From contig NZ_CP094929.1 of NCBI RefSeq assembly GCF_022869165.1, positions 2,170,001-2,234,000 on the forward strand: a stretch of DNA of 64,000 bases. Direction: 5' to 3'. Both the position numbers and the translations under genes were made by a program. Each line of letters opens with the position of its first letter. Position 1 is the first letter of the stretch. The notes below the pieces were generated by a model. It was not told where the DNA came from. It did no database searches and worked only from the letters and a program-made list of their open reading frames with translations. The DNA comes from Sphaerochaeta associata (GTDB lineage Bacteria; Spirochaetota; Spirochaetia; Sphaerochaetales; Sphaerochaetaceae). Positions 42,588-52,268 of this stretch are shown piece by piece.

Positions 42588-44278
42588 GAGAAGACAAGAA
42601 TTTACAGTATAAGCGATTCTATCGCGTAATGCCGTTGCCCTCTGCAATGGTTTTGCTGCTGTTGTTCTTTGTCCCTCTTTTTTTCACCCTCTCCTCGGCG
42701 TTCTTCACCGAGCAAGGATTTTCGTTCTCGCGTATTGCAGGGGTCTTCACCGACCCCTATACGCAGAGAATCATGCTCTTCACACTGCTGCAGGCAACCC
42801 TTTCAACACTTGCATCACTACTTGTCGCCCTGCCCGGTGCCTATTTGATCGCCACCTACTCGTTCAGGGGGAAACGCCTCATTCTTGCACTCAGTGCCAT
42901 TCCTTTTGTTATTCCTTCTATTTTGGTTGTCCTGGGCTTTGTCATTTTCTTTGGCAATAATGGGTTTCTCAACCGAATCCTGATGGCGCTTTTCGAGCTG
43001 GAGGAACCTCCGCTATCCATCCTCTACTCTTTTCCCGCCATCATTCTCGCCCATACCTTCTACAACTTTCCGATCATCATGAGCTTGGTCTCTTCCTATT
43101 GGGAACATATGGATGGCAATTGTGAGACGGCATCCTATACCTTGGGGGCCACCAAGGCGAAGACGTTCTTTTCCATAACCTTGCCGCGTCTGCTTCCTGC
43201 CATCATCAGCGCAGCCTCCTTGGTGTTTCTCTTCTGTTTCAACAGTTTTGCCATCATCCTCGTCCTCGGCGGCGGGCCGCAGTATACGACGATGGAGGTG
43301 GAAATCTATCGGCAGGCCCGCATGCTTGGGCAGAGCGGATCTGCAGCCGCACTATCACTCTTTTCCATCCTAGTCACCAGCATACTGCTGCTGTGGTACA
43401 ACAGTACGCAGAAACGGCTTGCACGAAGCGAGACATACCGTAACAGCAATCGGCTGAATGAAAAAAAACCTGCAACCTTGTTTGGGAAATTGCTTGCTCT
43501 TTTGTATACAGTCGCTTCCTTCCTGTTCATTCTCGGACCCATCGCATCGGTGGTGGTCCGCTCGTTCATGGCCTCATCTTCACGTTCCAGCGCCGAAACC
43601 TTCAGCCTGAAATGGTATCGACAGCTACTTTCGCTTGAGAGGGCGACAGGACATATGAATTCGGCACTCCAAGCACTGTCCAACAGCCTGCTCATCGCTT
43701 TGCTTGTAGCCCTGTGCACTGTTCCCCTCGCCCTTACGCTTTCTGCAGCCATCCGCAGAAAGGAGAAGAAGGGATCGATGCTGGAACTCTTTGGCATGCT
43801 GCCGATGACGGTAAGCTCGGTGATCATTGGATTAGGCTACTATTTGATTAGTGCAAAAATCCGCGGAGGCCTGCTGACAAGCTACTCCTTGGTGGTCCTT
43901 GCCCACATGGTTATTGCCATACCCTTCGTGCTGAGAACCATCCTTCCTGAGTACCGCAAAATTCCTGATTCATATATCCACAGCTCTTTGACCTTGGGTG
44001 CCGGCCCGCTGAGAACCTTCCTGCTCATCGAACTGCCTCTGCTCAGGGGAGCAATGTTTACCGGAGCCATTTTTGCCTTTGCCCTGAGCATGGGCGAGTT
44101 CAACGCGACGCTGACCTTGGCGAACAGTTCCATTGTGACACTGCCTATCGTCATGTACCGCCTCATAGGCTCCTACAACTTCCAAGGAGCATGTGCCTTG
44201 GGAACCATTTTGATCGCCGTATGTGCAATTGTGTTCATCGCCAGTGAATTGGCGAAGGGAGGTAACCATGGCCGATAA
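42584..44278 (+). CDS. thiP: Thiamine ABC transporter permease
   Basis: A 564-residue protein made of two fused permease halves, about 12 helices in all. The two EAA-type loops are ASYTLGATKAKTFFSITLPR near 185 and SSLTLGAGPLRTFLLIELPL near 465. This matches ThiP and FbpB-type double permeases. It overlaps thiB by ATGA and thiQ by 11 nt. Confidence 0.93.
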   Translation: MREDKNLQYKRFYRVMPLPSAMVLLLLFFVPLFFTLSSAFFTEQGFSFSRIAGVFTDPYTQRIMLFTLLQATLSTLASLLVALPGAYLIATYSFRGKRLILALSAIPFVIPSILVVLGFVIFFGNNGFLNRILMALFELEEPPLSILYSFPAIILAHTFYNFPIIMSLVSSYWEHMDGNCETASYTLGATKAKTFFSITLPRLLPAIISAASLVFLFCFNSFAIILVLGGGPQYTTMEVEIYRQARMLGQSGSAAALSLFSILVTSILLLWYNSTQKRLARSETYRNSNRLNEKKPATLFGKLLALLYTVASFLFILGPIASVVVRSFMASSSRSSAETFSLKWYRQLLSLERATGHMNSALQALSNSLLIALLVALCTVPLALTLSAAIRRKEKKGSMLELFGMLPMTVSSVIIGLGYYLISAKIRGGLLTSYSLVVLAHMVIAIPFVLRTILPEYRKIPDSYIHSSLTLGAGPLRTFLLIELPLLRGAMFTGAIFAFALSMGEFNATLTLANSSIVTLPIVMYRLIGSYNFQGACALGTILIAVCAIVFIASELAKGGNHGR

Positions 44279-45353
44279 TGGACTTTCCTGTTCCCTGAAA
44301 GCTTCCTATCAGGATTTCAACCTGGATGTTTCCTTCTCCGTGAAAAGCGGGGAGCTGGCTTGTATCATCGGTCCGTCCGGATGCGGAAAGTCCACCACCC
44401 TGCAGTTGATCGCAGGGCTATTGCCGCTGAACACGGGACAGCTCGTACTCAACGGAAGGGATATAGCACACACAAGCGTGCATGAACGACAAATAGCGAT
44501 GGTGTTCCAGGACTATGCACTTTTTCCCCATATGAGTGTGGAGCAGAATATCGCCTATCCGCTTAAGATTAGAAAAGTAGGCAGGGTAAAGCGCAAGGAG
44601 AAAATCACACGCTTGCTCTCCATGGTGGCACTGGAAGGCTATCAGAAACGCAAGAGCCAGGAGCTCAGCGGAGGCGAACGCCAACGGGTGGCTTTGGCAA
44701 GAGCTCTTGCATCCGAGCCTAAACTCTTACTCTTGGATGAACCCCTTTCGGCCTTGGATGCAAAGCTGAGAAAGCATTTGCGCGAAGAAATTCGCCGAAT
44801 CCATGACGAGACTGGGATTACCACCCTGTATGTCACCCATGACCAGGAAGAAGCACTTTCCATTGCAGACCGTATTATCGTCATGCATGAGGGAAGAGTC
44901 ATGCAGGAAGGAACGGGTGAGCAGATTTACAACGAACCGGCCAACATATTCGTAGCGACGTTCATGGGTGAAGGGAATACACTCCCCTACAGCATCATAC
45001 CAAAGACGCTGGTGAACACCGGTGGAGTCACCCCCTTTGTCTTCAAACCAAAAGAGGGCAAACACACCATTTTCTTCCGTCCTGAGGAAGTATTGGTGCA
45101 AGACAACAAGAATCTGCCTCTTGCGGAGTACTTGGTGCATCTTCAGTTCAAGCAGGCAGAAGTGGTGAGCTGCGAGTTCCAAGGTGATCATTACCGACTT
45201 GTCTGCAACTGGGAAGGATATGCAATCATCAGCCACTGTTCACACAGGCCCCAGGCGAAAACTGTCACTTTGGGTGTAAGAATCAAGCATATTCGTGAGT
45301 ATATTGACGGTGAATCAGTGAAAAAGACACTGCTTCCCTCGGTGGGGGAATAG
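44268..45353 (+). CDS. thiQ: Thiamine ABC transporter ATP-binding protein
   Basis: A 361-residue ATPase. Walker A IIGPSGCGKSTT near 32, Q-loop VFQDYALFPHMS, signature LSGGERQRVALARALA near 130, Walker B LLLLDEPLSALDAK and VTHDQEEALSIAD. After residue 240 a TOBE-like regulatory domain follows, making it longer than enteric ThiQ (about 232) and more like PotA/FbpC. ATG 44268 is preceded by AGGGAGGT. Specificity is inferred from the riboswitch and ThiB partner. Confidence 0.9.
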   Translation: MADNGLSCSLKASYQDFNLDVSFSVKSGELACIIGPSGCGKSTTLQLIAGLLPLNTGQLVLNGRDIAHTSVHERQIAMVFQDYALFPHMSVEQNIAYPLKIRKVGRVKRKEKITRLLSMVALEGYQKRKSQELSGGERQRVALARALASEPKLLLLDEPLSALDAKLRKHLREEIRRIHDETGITTLYVTHDQEEALSIADRIIVMHEGRVMQEGTGEQIYNEPANIFVATFMGEGNTLPYSIIPKTLVNTGGVTPFVFKPKEGKHTIFFRPEEVLVQDNKNLPLAEYLVHLQFKQAEVVSCEFQGDHYRLVCNWEGYAIISHCSHRPQAKTVTLGVRIKHIREYIDGESVKKTLLPSVGE

Positions 45354-45384
45354 CAACAACGCTGTTTTTTTGTATACTGGGTAT

Positions 45385-45945
45385 ATGAGAAGACGCTATG
45401 TTCTCCTGTTACTCCTCATTTCTGCTGTCTTCCCCTTGTCTGCTCGGACTACAGGGTACTATCACTCGGCAACCGCCACAGCTTCCGGTTACCTAGGATT
45501 CTCCCATTTCGAGGATGAAATTCCAGCCCGTACTTCATTCTCCGGCAGTGCAGCCCTTGGTGTATTTGGATATCAGAGCCAACGCTGGGGCGGTTCGCTG
45601 GAACTGTACTTCCAAGATGTCAGTCGTTCACTCCCCTACGGTCTGTACCGAAGCAGAGGGTTTACGTCCATCGGCATCGCTGCACGATCGTCCTACACAA
45701 TGAACAACAAATTCTCCCTCTACGGCCAAGCGGGCACAGAGGTAAACTTCTACCATCAGATTGAAGAGGCCTTCGCCTCCTTCTCCCTGCAGCTGGGTGG
45801 ACAACTATTATTGATGGAAAATCCCTCCTACCAACTATTCATGACGCTTCCACTGTCGCTGCATCTGAGAAAGGAAATTACAGCGTTGCAAGTAGGAATA
45901 GGACTGCGTTACCAACTCTTTCCCTACCATGAAGGAGGAACCTAA
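45385..45945 (+). CDS. Exported beta-barrel-like protein, unknown
   Basis: A 186-residue protein with signal peptide (VLLLLLISAVFPLSA) and about eight amphipathic strands (for example FSLYGQAGTEVNFYH and LQVGIGLRYQLFPY, ending in an aromatic residue pattern), consistent with a small outer-membrane barrel. No family is recognised. A TATACT sits 6 nt before ATG 45385 and no Shine-Dalgarno is seen. It overlaps the first caspase-like lipoprotein gene by one base (TAATG), making a three-gene cassette. Confidence 0.65.
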   Translation: MRRRYVLLLLLISAVFPLSARTTGYYHSATATASGYLGFSHFEDEIPARTSFSGSAALGVFGYQSQRWGGSLELYFQDVSRSLPYGLYRSRGFTSIGIAARSSYTMNNKFSLYGQAGTEVNFYHQIEEAFASFSLQLGGQLLLMENPSYQLFMTLPLSLHLRKEITALQVGIGLRYQLFPYHEGGT

Positions 45946-46946
45946 TGAGAAAGCTCATCCTATTCATGCTCAGTTTAATACTCATACTCAGTTCCTGCGA
46001 ACTATACATGGATGAACCTGAGATGGGGGATGTGTATGTAATTTCCATCGGGATTGATTATAAGAACAATTTGGACTCTAAAAACAATGTATATAAGACT
46101 GATGATTTGGATGGAACAATTCCAGATGCAAAAGAAATCTTTCACACTATCATGAAAATTTCAGAACGTGCAAAACAACCATGGAAGGGCTACCTGCTAC
46201 TTCAAGAAGGTGCTGCCTATGATCCTGTAACCCTAGGCACGTATGAAGGGGAAGGAATAGGAAAAACAAATTATGCATCCAAAGCACACCTGCTCCAAAC
46301 ACTTGCAACCATCCAAAACCAAGCAACCCATAACGATCTGACCATCCTCACCTACAGTGGACATGGAGTCGACAAGACCGGAGAGATGGTCATGGCTCAT
46401 ACTGATGCTGATGGCTATGTACCCTCAATCGAAGCATTGTTGGTAACTCCAAATGAGTTACTTACTGCAATGGGAAAGATTGATGGACGCAAGCTCATCA
46501 TCCTTGATAGTTGTGTGAGCGGTGTCTTTGTTCCGGAAAGTGAATCCAGCCTCAGCACCGTCCTGGTCAATGGTATAGATGATTGGTATGCAAAGTTTTG
46601 GGAAGGGTCTGGCTATAATCTTCCTGATTTGTATGTCCTGACGGCAAGTGCTCTTGCCGACTCGTATGAAGATCCAGACAGCACCGATCACTCACATGGC
46701 GTTTTCACTATCACCTTGCTTGAAGCCTTGGGCTGGAATCATCCACATGGTGTGGATATCAGTACAATTGAACCGGGGACTCCACCTGCCCTCCGCGGTT
46801 CAGTCATCACCGTTGATTCTCTATATACCTACATCAAAAAAAACCAAGACCTTCCGATTCGCTGGAATATCCTTAAACCATCGCAAGAATATCAACACCC
46901 CCTCGTCTCCGGCGGCGCCATGGACATGGTCCTGTTCAGGTTCTGA
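45945..46946 (+). CDS. Caspase-fold lipoprotein 1 (C14-like)
   Basis: A 333-residue lipoprotein (lipobox LSSC near residue 17). After GDVYVISIGIDYKNN the protein shows the caspase/metacaspase core: catalytic His in LTILTYSGHGVDKTG near 138 and Cys in KLIILDSCVSGVF near 187, plus DLYVLTASALADSYEDP and HGVFTITLLEAL. Strong GAAGGAGG Shine-Dalgarno. The DNA is visibly more AT-rich in its first 400 bp than flanking genes. It is a paralogue of the next gene. It should be active outside the inner membrane; substrates are unknown. Confidence 0.85.
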   Translation: MRKLILFMLSLILILSSCELYMDEPEMGDVYVISIGIDYKNNLDSKNNVYKTDDLDGTIPDAKEIFHTIMKISERAKQPWKGYLLLQEGAAYDPVTLGTYEGEGIGKTNYASKAHLLQTLATIQNQATHNDLTILTYSGHGVDKTGEMVMAHTDADGYVPSIEALLVTPNELLTAMGKIDGRKLIILDSCVSGVFVPESESSLSTVLVNGIDDWYAKFWEGSGYNLPDLYVLTASALADSYEDPDSTDHSHGVFTITLLEALGWNHPHGVDISTIEPGTPPALRGSVITVDSLYTYIKKNQDLPIRWNILKPSQEYQHPLVSGGAMDMVLFRF

Positions 46947-46972
46947 AGTAAAAGCAATACTCACTGACCTAT

Positions 46973-47902
46973 ATGCACATGAAACACCTTCTGATACTTC
47001 CCATCATCCTCCTTTTCCTTGGTTGTGAGCTTGTGTACCAACATCCAGAACCAGGGGCATTCACCCATGTAGCCATCGGACTGAACTACAGAGGAACCAA
47101 CGCCAATGCGCTTGCAGGAACGATCAACGATGCAAGGGAACAGGAAGAGGCATTCACTTCCCTCTTTTCCGATCGGCATCCTTCCTCCTATCTGATGCTG
47201 CAGGAAGGCACCTCCGATGGTTCCTATGACGATGTCTCATCACCGTTGCTTCCGACGAAAGAGCGGGTAAGGAAAATAATCAGTTCGCTTGTCGCTGCTC
47301 AACAAGCCCAGGATATTCTCTTGATCACCTACAGCGGCCATGGCATGGAGGATGGTTCATGGGTATTGGCACCAGAGACAGCATCGGGCACCATCTTTCT
47401 TGATGCAAGCACCGTAGATCCTTTCCTGTTGCTGTCGGTAGACGAGTTGTTCGCCCTGCTTGCCCCTGCAGCAGGGACTACGCTGCTCATCATCGACAGT
47501 TGCTATGCAGGAAATTTCGTACAGCAGAGCGGATCATCGGTCTCTCTCATCGATCTGCGACCCATCTTCGCCGATGCCTACGAAACATATTTCAGCAAAG
47601 AAAAGTATAAGAACAGGACCTTTGTGATGGCGGCTACGACAGCCGACAACACAAGCAAGGAACCCATCGGGGGCAGCCACATTCACGGCTACTTCACCGA
47701 GGCACTGCTCGGTGCTCTTGGATGGGATGAAGAGACACAAAGCCTTGCACCTGACAAGTCATCATTGAGCATGGACAATTTGTATCGTTACATCATGGAG
47801 AATCAACGTATAAAACTTACAGGGACCTATCAGGCATTTTATCAGCACCCTACCATCAGCGGAGGACCTTTGGATTTGGTCCTCCGTCAGGAAGTGAACT
47901 GA
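46973..47902 (+). CDS. Caspase-fold lipoprotein 2 (C14-like)
   Basis: A 309-residue paralogue of the preceding gene. Lipobox LFLGC near residue 18. Catalytic His in ILLITYSGHGMEDG near 124, Cys in TLLIIDSCYAGNF near 177, TFVMAATTADNTSKEP near 222 and HGYFTEALLGALGWDEE near 240. Both end in a matching ISGGPLDLVL motif. No clear Shine-Dalgarno; it starts 26 nt after gene 1, so coupling is likely. The last 16 bp overlap the convergent uvrB. Confidence 0.85.
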   Translation: MHMKHLLILPIILLFLGCELVYQHPEPGAFTHVAIGLNYRGTNANALAGTINDAREQEEAFTSLFSDRHPSSYLMLQEGTSDGSYDDVSSPLLPTKERVRKIISSLVAAQQAQDILLITYSGHGMEDGSWVLAPETASGTIFLDASTVDPFLLLSVDELFALLAPAAGTTLLIIDSCYAGNFVQQSGSSVSLIDLRPIFADAYETYFSKEKYKNRTFVMAATTADNTSKEPIGGSHIHGYFTEALLGALGWDEETQSLAPDKSSLSMDNLYRYIMENQRIKLTGTYQAFYQHPTISGGPLDLVLRQEVN

Positions 47903-49956
47903 CCCTCGCGAATAGCAACAATCTCATCGCGGATGATGGCAGCCCGTTCAAACTCAAGATTCTTGGCAGCTTCGAGCATCTCCTTCTCCAAGGCCTTGAT
48001 GTACTTCTTGCGGTCATTGGCATTGAGCAGGTTGTAACCGCCCTTGAGAATGGCAAGATCCTGCTTCTGGATCTCCTTCGTCTCCTCCCGTTCCCGCTCG
48101 ATGATGTCCTGAACAGCCTTGACGATGGTTGTCGGAGTAATACCGTGCTCCTCATTGTAGGCTGACTGGATGGCCCGTCTTCGATTCGTCTCACCGATTG
48201 CCTCTTCCATCGCAGAACTCATGCGGTCGGCGTACATAATAACTCTTCCCTCGGAATTTCGGGCCGCCCGTCCGATGATTTGAATCAAGGATGTGGTCGA
48301 TCGCAGGAATCCAATCTTGTCCGCATCGAGAATGGCGATCAGAGAAACCTCAGGCAGGTCCAATCCTTCCCTGAGTAGGTTGATGCCCACCAGGACGTCA
48401 AACACTCCGAGTCGGAGGTCCCTGAGGATCTCCACCCTTTCGATGGTATCGATTTCCGAATGCAAGTATCGGACTTTCAAGCCCAGGGAGGCGAAGTAAT
48501 CGGTCAAATCCTCACTCATCTTCTTTGTCAGGGTTGTGACCAAAACACGCTGCTTCTTGACTATTACTTTACGGATCTCTCCATACAGATTCTCCATCTG
48601 CCCTTCGGTGGGACGAACATCAATCTCTGGGTCGAGCAACCCGGTGGGTCTGATAACCTGCTCGACGATTCTTTCACTCTGGGCAAGTTCACTCTTTCCG
48701 GGTGTCGCAGAGACATAGATGCGCTGCTGCACCACCTTTTCAAACTCGGCAGCCTTCAGGGGCCTGTTGTCCAGTGCGGAGGGCAGTCTGAAACCGTAGT
48801 TGACTAAATTGAGCTTTCGCGATCTGTCTCCCTCATACATAGCTCCGACCTGTGGAAGGGTGACATGCGACTCGTCGATGAAGGTGATAAAATCCGGGGG
48901 AAAGTAATCCAGCAGCACAGCAGGACGTTCTCCCGCCTTGCGGTCGGACAAGGGACGGGAGTAATTCTCGATACCCGAACAGTAGCCGATTTCCTCCAGC
49001 ATCTCCAGATCATACTCAACCCTGGTCTTGATCCGTTCCGCTTCGAGAGGCTTTCCCATACTGTTGAAATACTCAACCTGGTCCTCCATCTCACTGCGAA
49101 TACGCCCGATGGCCGCCCTGACCTGTTCGGGCGGCATGACAAACTGCTTTGCAGGGTAGAGGGTATAACTGTCCACCATCTCCTGCTTCTCCCCTGAAAC
49201 GGGATCGAACCATTGGATGGAGGCTATCTCATCCCAATCCACACTGATTCTCACCGCATTCTCCAGATAGGATGGACATATTTCAATGATATCGCCTTTC
49301 ACGCGGAAAGCACCTCGCTTAAGAATGGCATCGTTGCGCTCATACTGCATTCTCACCAGCTTCTCAAGTACATCACGATGTTCGAACTGGTCGCCTGTAT
49401 TGAAGGTATGCACCATATCGCGAACGGAAACGGGGTTGGCCAGACCAAAAATACAGGAGACCGTCGCCACTACAATGACATCGCGACGCTCCATCAAGGA
49501 GAAGGAGGCCGAGAGCCTGAGCCGGTCGATCTCCTGGTTGATGTCGGCATCCTTCTCTATGTAGAGATCCTTGCCAGGAACATACGCTTCCGGCTGATAA
49601 TAATCATAGGTTGAGACGAAGTACTCGACTGCATTCTCCGGAAAGAACGATTTGAACTCCCGATAGAGCTGGGCGGCCAAAGTCTTATTGTGGGAAAGCA
49701 CCAACGTTGGACGCTGCACCTGTTCGATGATCTTGGCCATCGTATAGGTCTTGCCGCTTCCTGTGACACCCTTGAGGGTCTGAAAGAAGTCTCCCTGTTC
49801 CAGGCCTTTACTCAAAGCCTCGATGGCCTGAGCCTGGTCTCCTGAAGGATCGTATGAGGAAACCACCTTGAAGCGCTTGTTCTGATACGAGACATCACCA
49901 TGAATATTGGTGACCGACTCCCCTCCCCACCGTTCATCTACTCTGACTTCTTCCAT
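47887..49956 (-). CDS. uvrB: Excinuclease ABC subunit B
   Basis: A 689-residue DNA repair helicase. Walker A GVTGSGKTYTMAKII near 65, the beta-hairpin STYDYYQPEAYVPGKDLYIE near 115, TFIDESHVTLPQ, helicase motif IIGRAARNSEGRVIMYAD and a C-terminal UVR domain (LEKEMLEAAKNLEFERAAIIRDEI). The first 20 residues before GDVSYQ are variable, so a later start is possible. It begins 1 nt after the protease gene in a four-gene operon. Confidence 0.97.
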   Translation of the reverse strand: MEEVRVDERWGGESVTNIHGDVSYQNKRFKVVSSYDPSGDQAQAIEALSKGLEQGDFFQTLKGVTGSGKTYTMAKIIEQVQRPTLVLSHNKTLAAQLYREFKSFFPENAVEYFVSTYDYYQPEAYVPGKDLYIEKDADINQEIDRLRLSASFSLMERRDVIVVATVSCIFGLANPVSVRDMVHTFNTGDQFEHRDVLEKLVRMQYERNDAILKRGAFRVKGDIIEICPSYLENAVRISVDWDEIASIQWFDPVSGEKQEMVDSYTLYPAKQFVMPPEQVRAAIGRIRSEMEDQVEYFNSMGKPLEAERIKTRVEYDLEMLEEIGYCSGIENYSRPLSDRKAGERPAVLLDYFPPDFITFIDESHVTLPQVGAMYEGDRSRKLNLVNYGFRLPSALDNRPLKAAEFEKVVQQRIYVSATPGKSELAQSERIVEQVIRPTGLLDPEIDVRPTEGQMENLYGEIRKVIVKKQRVLVTTLTKKMSEDLTDYFASLGLKVRYLHSEIDTIERVEILRDLRLGVFDVLVGINLLREGLDLPEVSLIAILDADKIGFLRSTTSLIQIIGRAARNSEGRVIMYADRMSSAMEEAIGETNRRRAIQSAYNEEHGITPTTIVKAVQDIIEREREETKEIQKQDLAILKGGYNLLNANDRKKYIKALEKEMLEAAKNLEFERAAIIRDEIVAIREGQFTS

Positions 49957-49957
49957 A

Positions 49958-51250
49958 TTATCGTACCAATGCGCTTACATGCTGCGCTGTTCGTTCAATG
50001 AGTTCGACATGCATCTGTTTGGACTCACCCTTGCGATTCACCGTTACGCTCACCTTCTGGCCGCTTTTGAGCGGCAACAGGGCGAGGTAGAGGTCGTTCA
50101 GGTCTTCCACTACTTCACCGTTGACAGCGGTTATTATATCACCGCCCAGATATATCACACTTGAGCCGTATTGGACCATCTGATTTCCCCCTCTCAAGCC
50201 GGCCTTGTCGGCAAACCCTCCACTGACCACCTGGCTGACAAGAACACCCTTCTCAACCGAAAGCTTTGCGTATGCCACCAATTGGGGGGAAAGTTGGACA
50301 GCCGCCAAGTCGAGCCAGCCACGGCTTACCTTGCCCAGCTTGATTAAATCGGGAATGACGGCGATGGCCGTATCAATGGGAATTGCAAAGTTTAAACCTT
50401 GTGAGCTGCCGGTGGTTGAATAGATGGTGCTGTTGATCCCTATGACCTCACCCCGTCCATTGAGCAGCGGTCCGCCGCTGTTTCCCGGGTTTATCGAGGC
50501 GTCTGTCTGGATGGCATTCATGATGATCTTTCCATCACTGGTACGAACGGGTCTGTTCAATCCGCTGACCACCCCGACGGTCAACGTTCGGTCGTACCCG
50601 AAAGGATTGCCGATGGCAATGACCTTCTGCCCGATCTTGAGTTCCTCACTGGTACCCAAGGTGATGGGTTTGAGCACTACATCCTTCTCAACATTGATTT
50701 TAATAACTGCCAAGTCATCCTCGCTGTCGATACCGACCAGTTTGGCCGTGTAGCTGCGGTTGTTATACAGACCCACCTTCAAACTGGCAGCCTTCTCGAC
50801 AACATGGGCATTGGTAAGGATGTATCCATCGGTAGAGAGGATGATTCCACTACCGGTGCCTTTCGCTGGAAGAACATCCATGAATGCATTGACCTGCGCC
50901 TCGGCGATCGTCGTGATATGGACCACACTCTTGTTTACATTCTCATAGACGCTGATGGTCTGCTTTTCGTCTGCGCTGTAGACCCATGAACGCTCATCGC
51001 CTTCGAAGATGAGAAGGCCTTCCTCGCCATGGAAGATATTTGCCACAGGAACTCCCGATAAAGAGAGAAGCCCTTCCACCCCCTGATTCTCCACAACCCC
51101 TTTCAGGACCTCAGCAAGGTCTTTCTTGCGCTTGTCCTCACTGATGGAGTTTGTCCATCGAATCAAGATGTAGGCAAAGACTATACTAGCCGTTCCAATA
51201 AGAATGGCCAGCAGTATTCTAATGACTCTCATGCGTGTAGTTCGGAGCAT
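49958..51250 (-). CDS. S1C (DegP/DegQ-like) serine protease with PDZ domain
   Basis: A 430-residue membrane-anchored protease. N-terminal helix (IRILLAILIGTASIVFAYILI), an extra 80-residue segment, then the protease: His in ILTNAHVVEK near 160, Asp in SEDDLAVIKI near 190 and Ser in DASINPGNSGGPLLNG near 270. One PDZ domain follows (VVSGGFADKAGLRGG). This is the HtrA/DegS design. Probable role is envelope protein quality control. Third gene of HD-pfkB-protease-uvrB. Confidence 0.92.
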   Translation of the reverse strand: MLRTTRMRVIRILLAILIGTASIVFAYILIRWTNSISEDKRKKDLAEVLKGVVENQGVEGLLSLSGVPVANIFHGEEGLLIFEGDERSWVYSADEKQTISVYENVNKSVVHITTIAEAQVNAFMDVLPAKGTGSGIILSTDGYILTNAHVVEKAASLKVGLYNNRSYTAKLVGIDSEDDLAVIKINVEKDVVLKPITLGTSEELKIGQKVIAIGNPFGYDRTLTVGVVSGLNRPVRTSDGKIIMNAIQTDASINPGNSGGPLLNGRGEVIGINSTIYSTTGSSQGLNFAIPIDTAIAVIPDLIKLGKVSRGWLDLAAVQLSPQLVAYAKLSVEKGVLVSQVVSGGFADKAGLRGGNQMVQYGSSVIYLGGDIITAVNGEVVEDLNDLYLALLPLKSGQKVSVTVNRKGESKQMHVELIERTAQHVSALVR

Positions 51251-51285
51251 GTCCCTAGTGTACTTCCAAAGGGGGAGCTAGGCAA

Positions 51286-52257
51286 CTACAGGCTGGACAG
51301 GAGCGTCTGAACTTCCTCTTTTGTCGGCGGGTCACACCCTCGGCGTGAGCAGTTTATTGCACTTGCAGCGCTCGCCCAACGCAAGGCATCCTTGATCAAG
51401 TGCTCATCCAGCTCACCAAGTGTTGGCAGAGCCCAATCCGAGCCGAAGCAATCGCGCTCATGCAAATACGAGAGCAGTGCACCGCTGAAAGTGTCGCCTG
51501 CCCCGACGGTATCGATGACTGGCAGATCGATGATCGGCATACTGACTTCTCCACCCTCGGCAGTGAACCATATGCTGCCTCCCCTGCCCAACGTCAAGAT
51601 TATATGCGCACTGTATTCGGCGGCAAGTTTCCTGGCAAGTTTTTTGACATCCTGATGAGGATGGAGATAGGCAAGGTCCTCGTCGCTGAGCTTTATCAAT
51701 GAGGCGAGGGAGAATGCCTCTTCCATGCGCTCAAGATATGCCTGTCGATCGTCGATCACCGCCGGTCGCACATTGGGGTCGAGGAATATGATGGGACGAG
51801 GTTCGTACTCCTTCAAGGCTGCCAGGATGGCATGACAACCCGGCTCAAGAGCCAGGACGAGAGAGCCGATATGAACCACCCTGAGGTCGGTGTGCTCTTG
51901 CATGACTGCAAGAAGTTCGTCCTTGTCCAAGGAGACCGGAGCCGAGTTTTTCCAATAAAAAGCGTAGGAGGCCTTCTTCTGTTCATCCAACGAAGCAAAG
52001 GCCAACAGAGAAGGTTGCTTTGCCGCACAGAGAGCGGGATCGAACATCACTCGGTTGTCAACCAGATGCTCCAAGATCCTCATGCCGAACATATCGTTGG
52101 AAAGCTTCCCGATGAAGCCGACGGGAGAACCTTGCAAGGAAGCTGCTGTAGCAGCATTGAGGCCGCACCCACCTACGTGCGAATCGAAACTGACCGTTGC
52201 AAGCTTCGACGGCTTGGAAATAAAATCTATCAAGGCTTCCCCGATGACACCTATCAT
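51286..52257 (-). CDS. PfkB-family sugar kinase (fructokinase-like)
   Basis: A 323-residue ribokinase-fold enzyme. Start MIGVIGEALIDFI, GGCGLNAATAASLQG near 30 and the C-terminal anion-hole motif DTVGAGDTFSGALLSYL near 250 are diagnostic. It resembles fructokinases; the sugar is not certain. ATAGGAGAG Shine-Dalgarno. Lies between the HD-domain and protease genes, 11 nt after the former. Confidence 0.87.
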   Translation of the reverse strand: MIGVIGEALIDFISKPSKLATVSFDSHVGGCGLNAATAASLQGSPVGFIGKLSNDMFGMRILEHLVDNRVMFDPALCAAKQPSLLAFASLDEQKKASYAFYWKNSAPVSLDKDELLAVMQEHTDLRVVHIGSLVLALEPGCHAILAALKEYEPRPIIFLDPNVRPAVIDDRQAYLERMEEAFSLASLIKLSDEDLAYLHPHQDVKKLARKLAAEYSAHIILTLGRGGSIWFTAEGGEVSMPIIDLPVIDTVGAGDTFSGALLSYLHERDCFGSDWALPTLGELDEHLIKDALRWASAASAINCSRRGCDPPTKEEVQTLLSSL

Positions 52258-52268
52258 ACCATTCTCTC

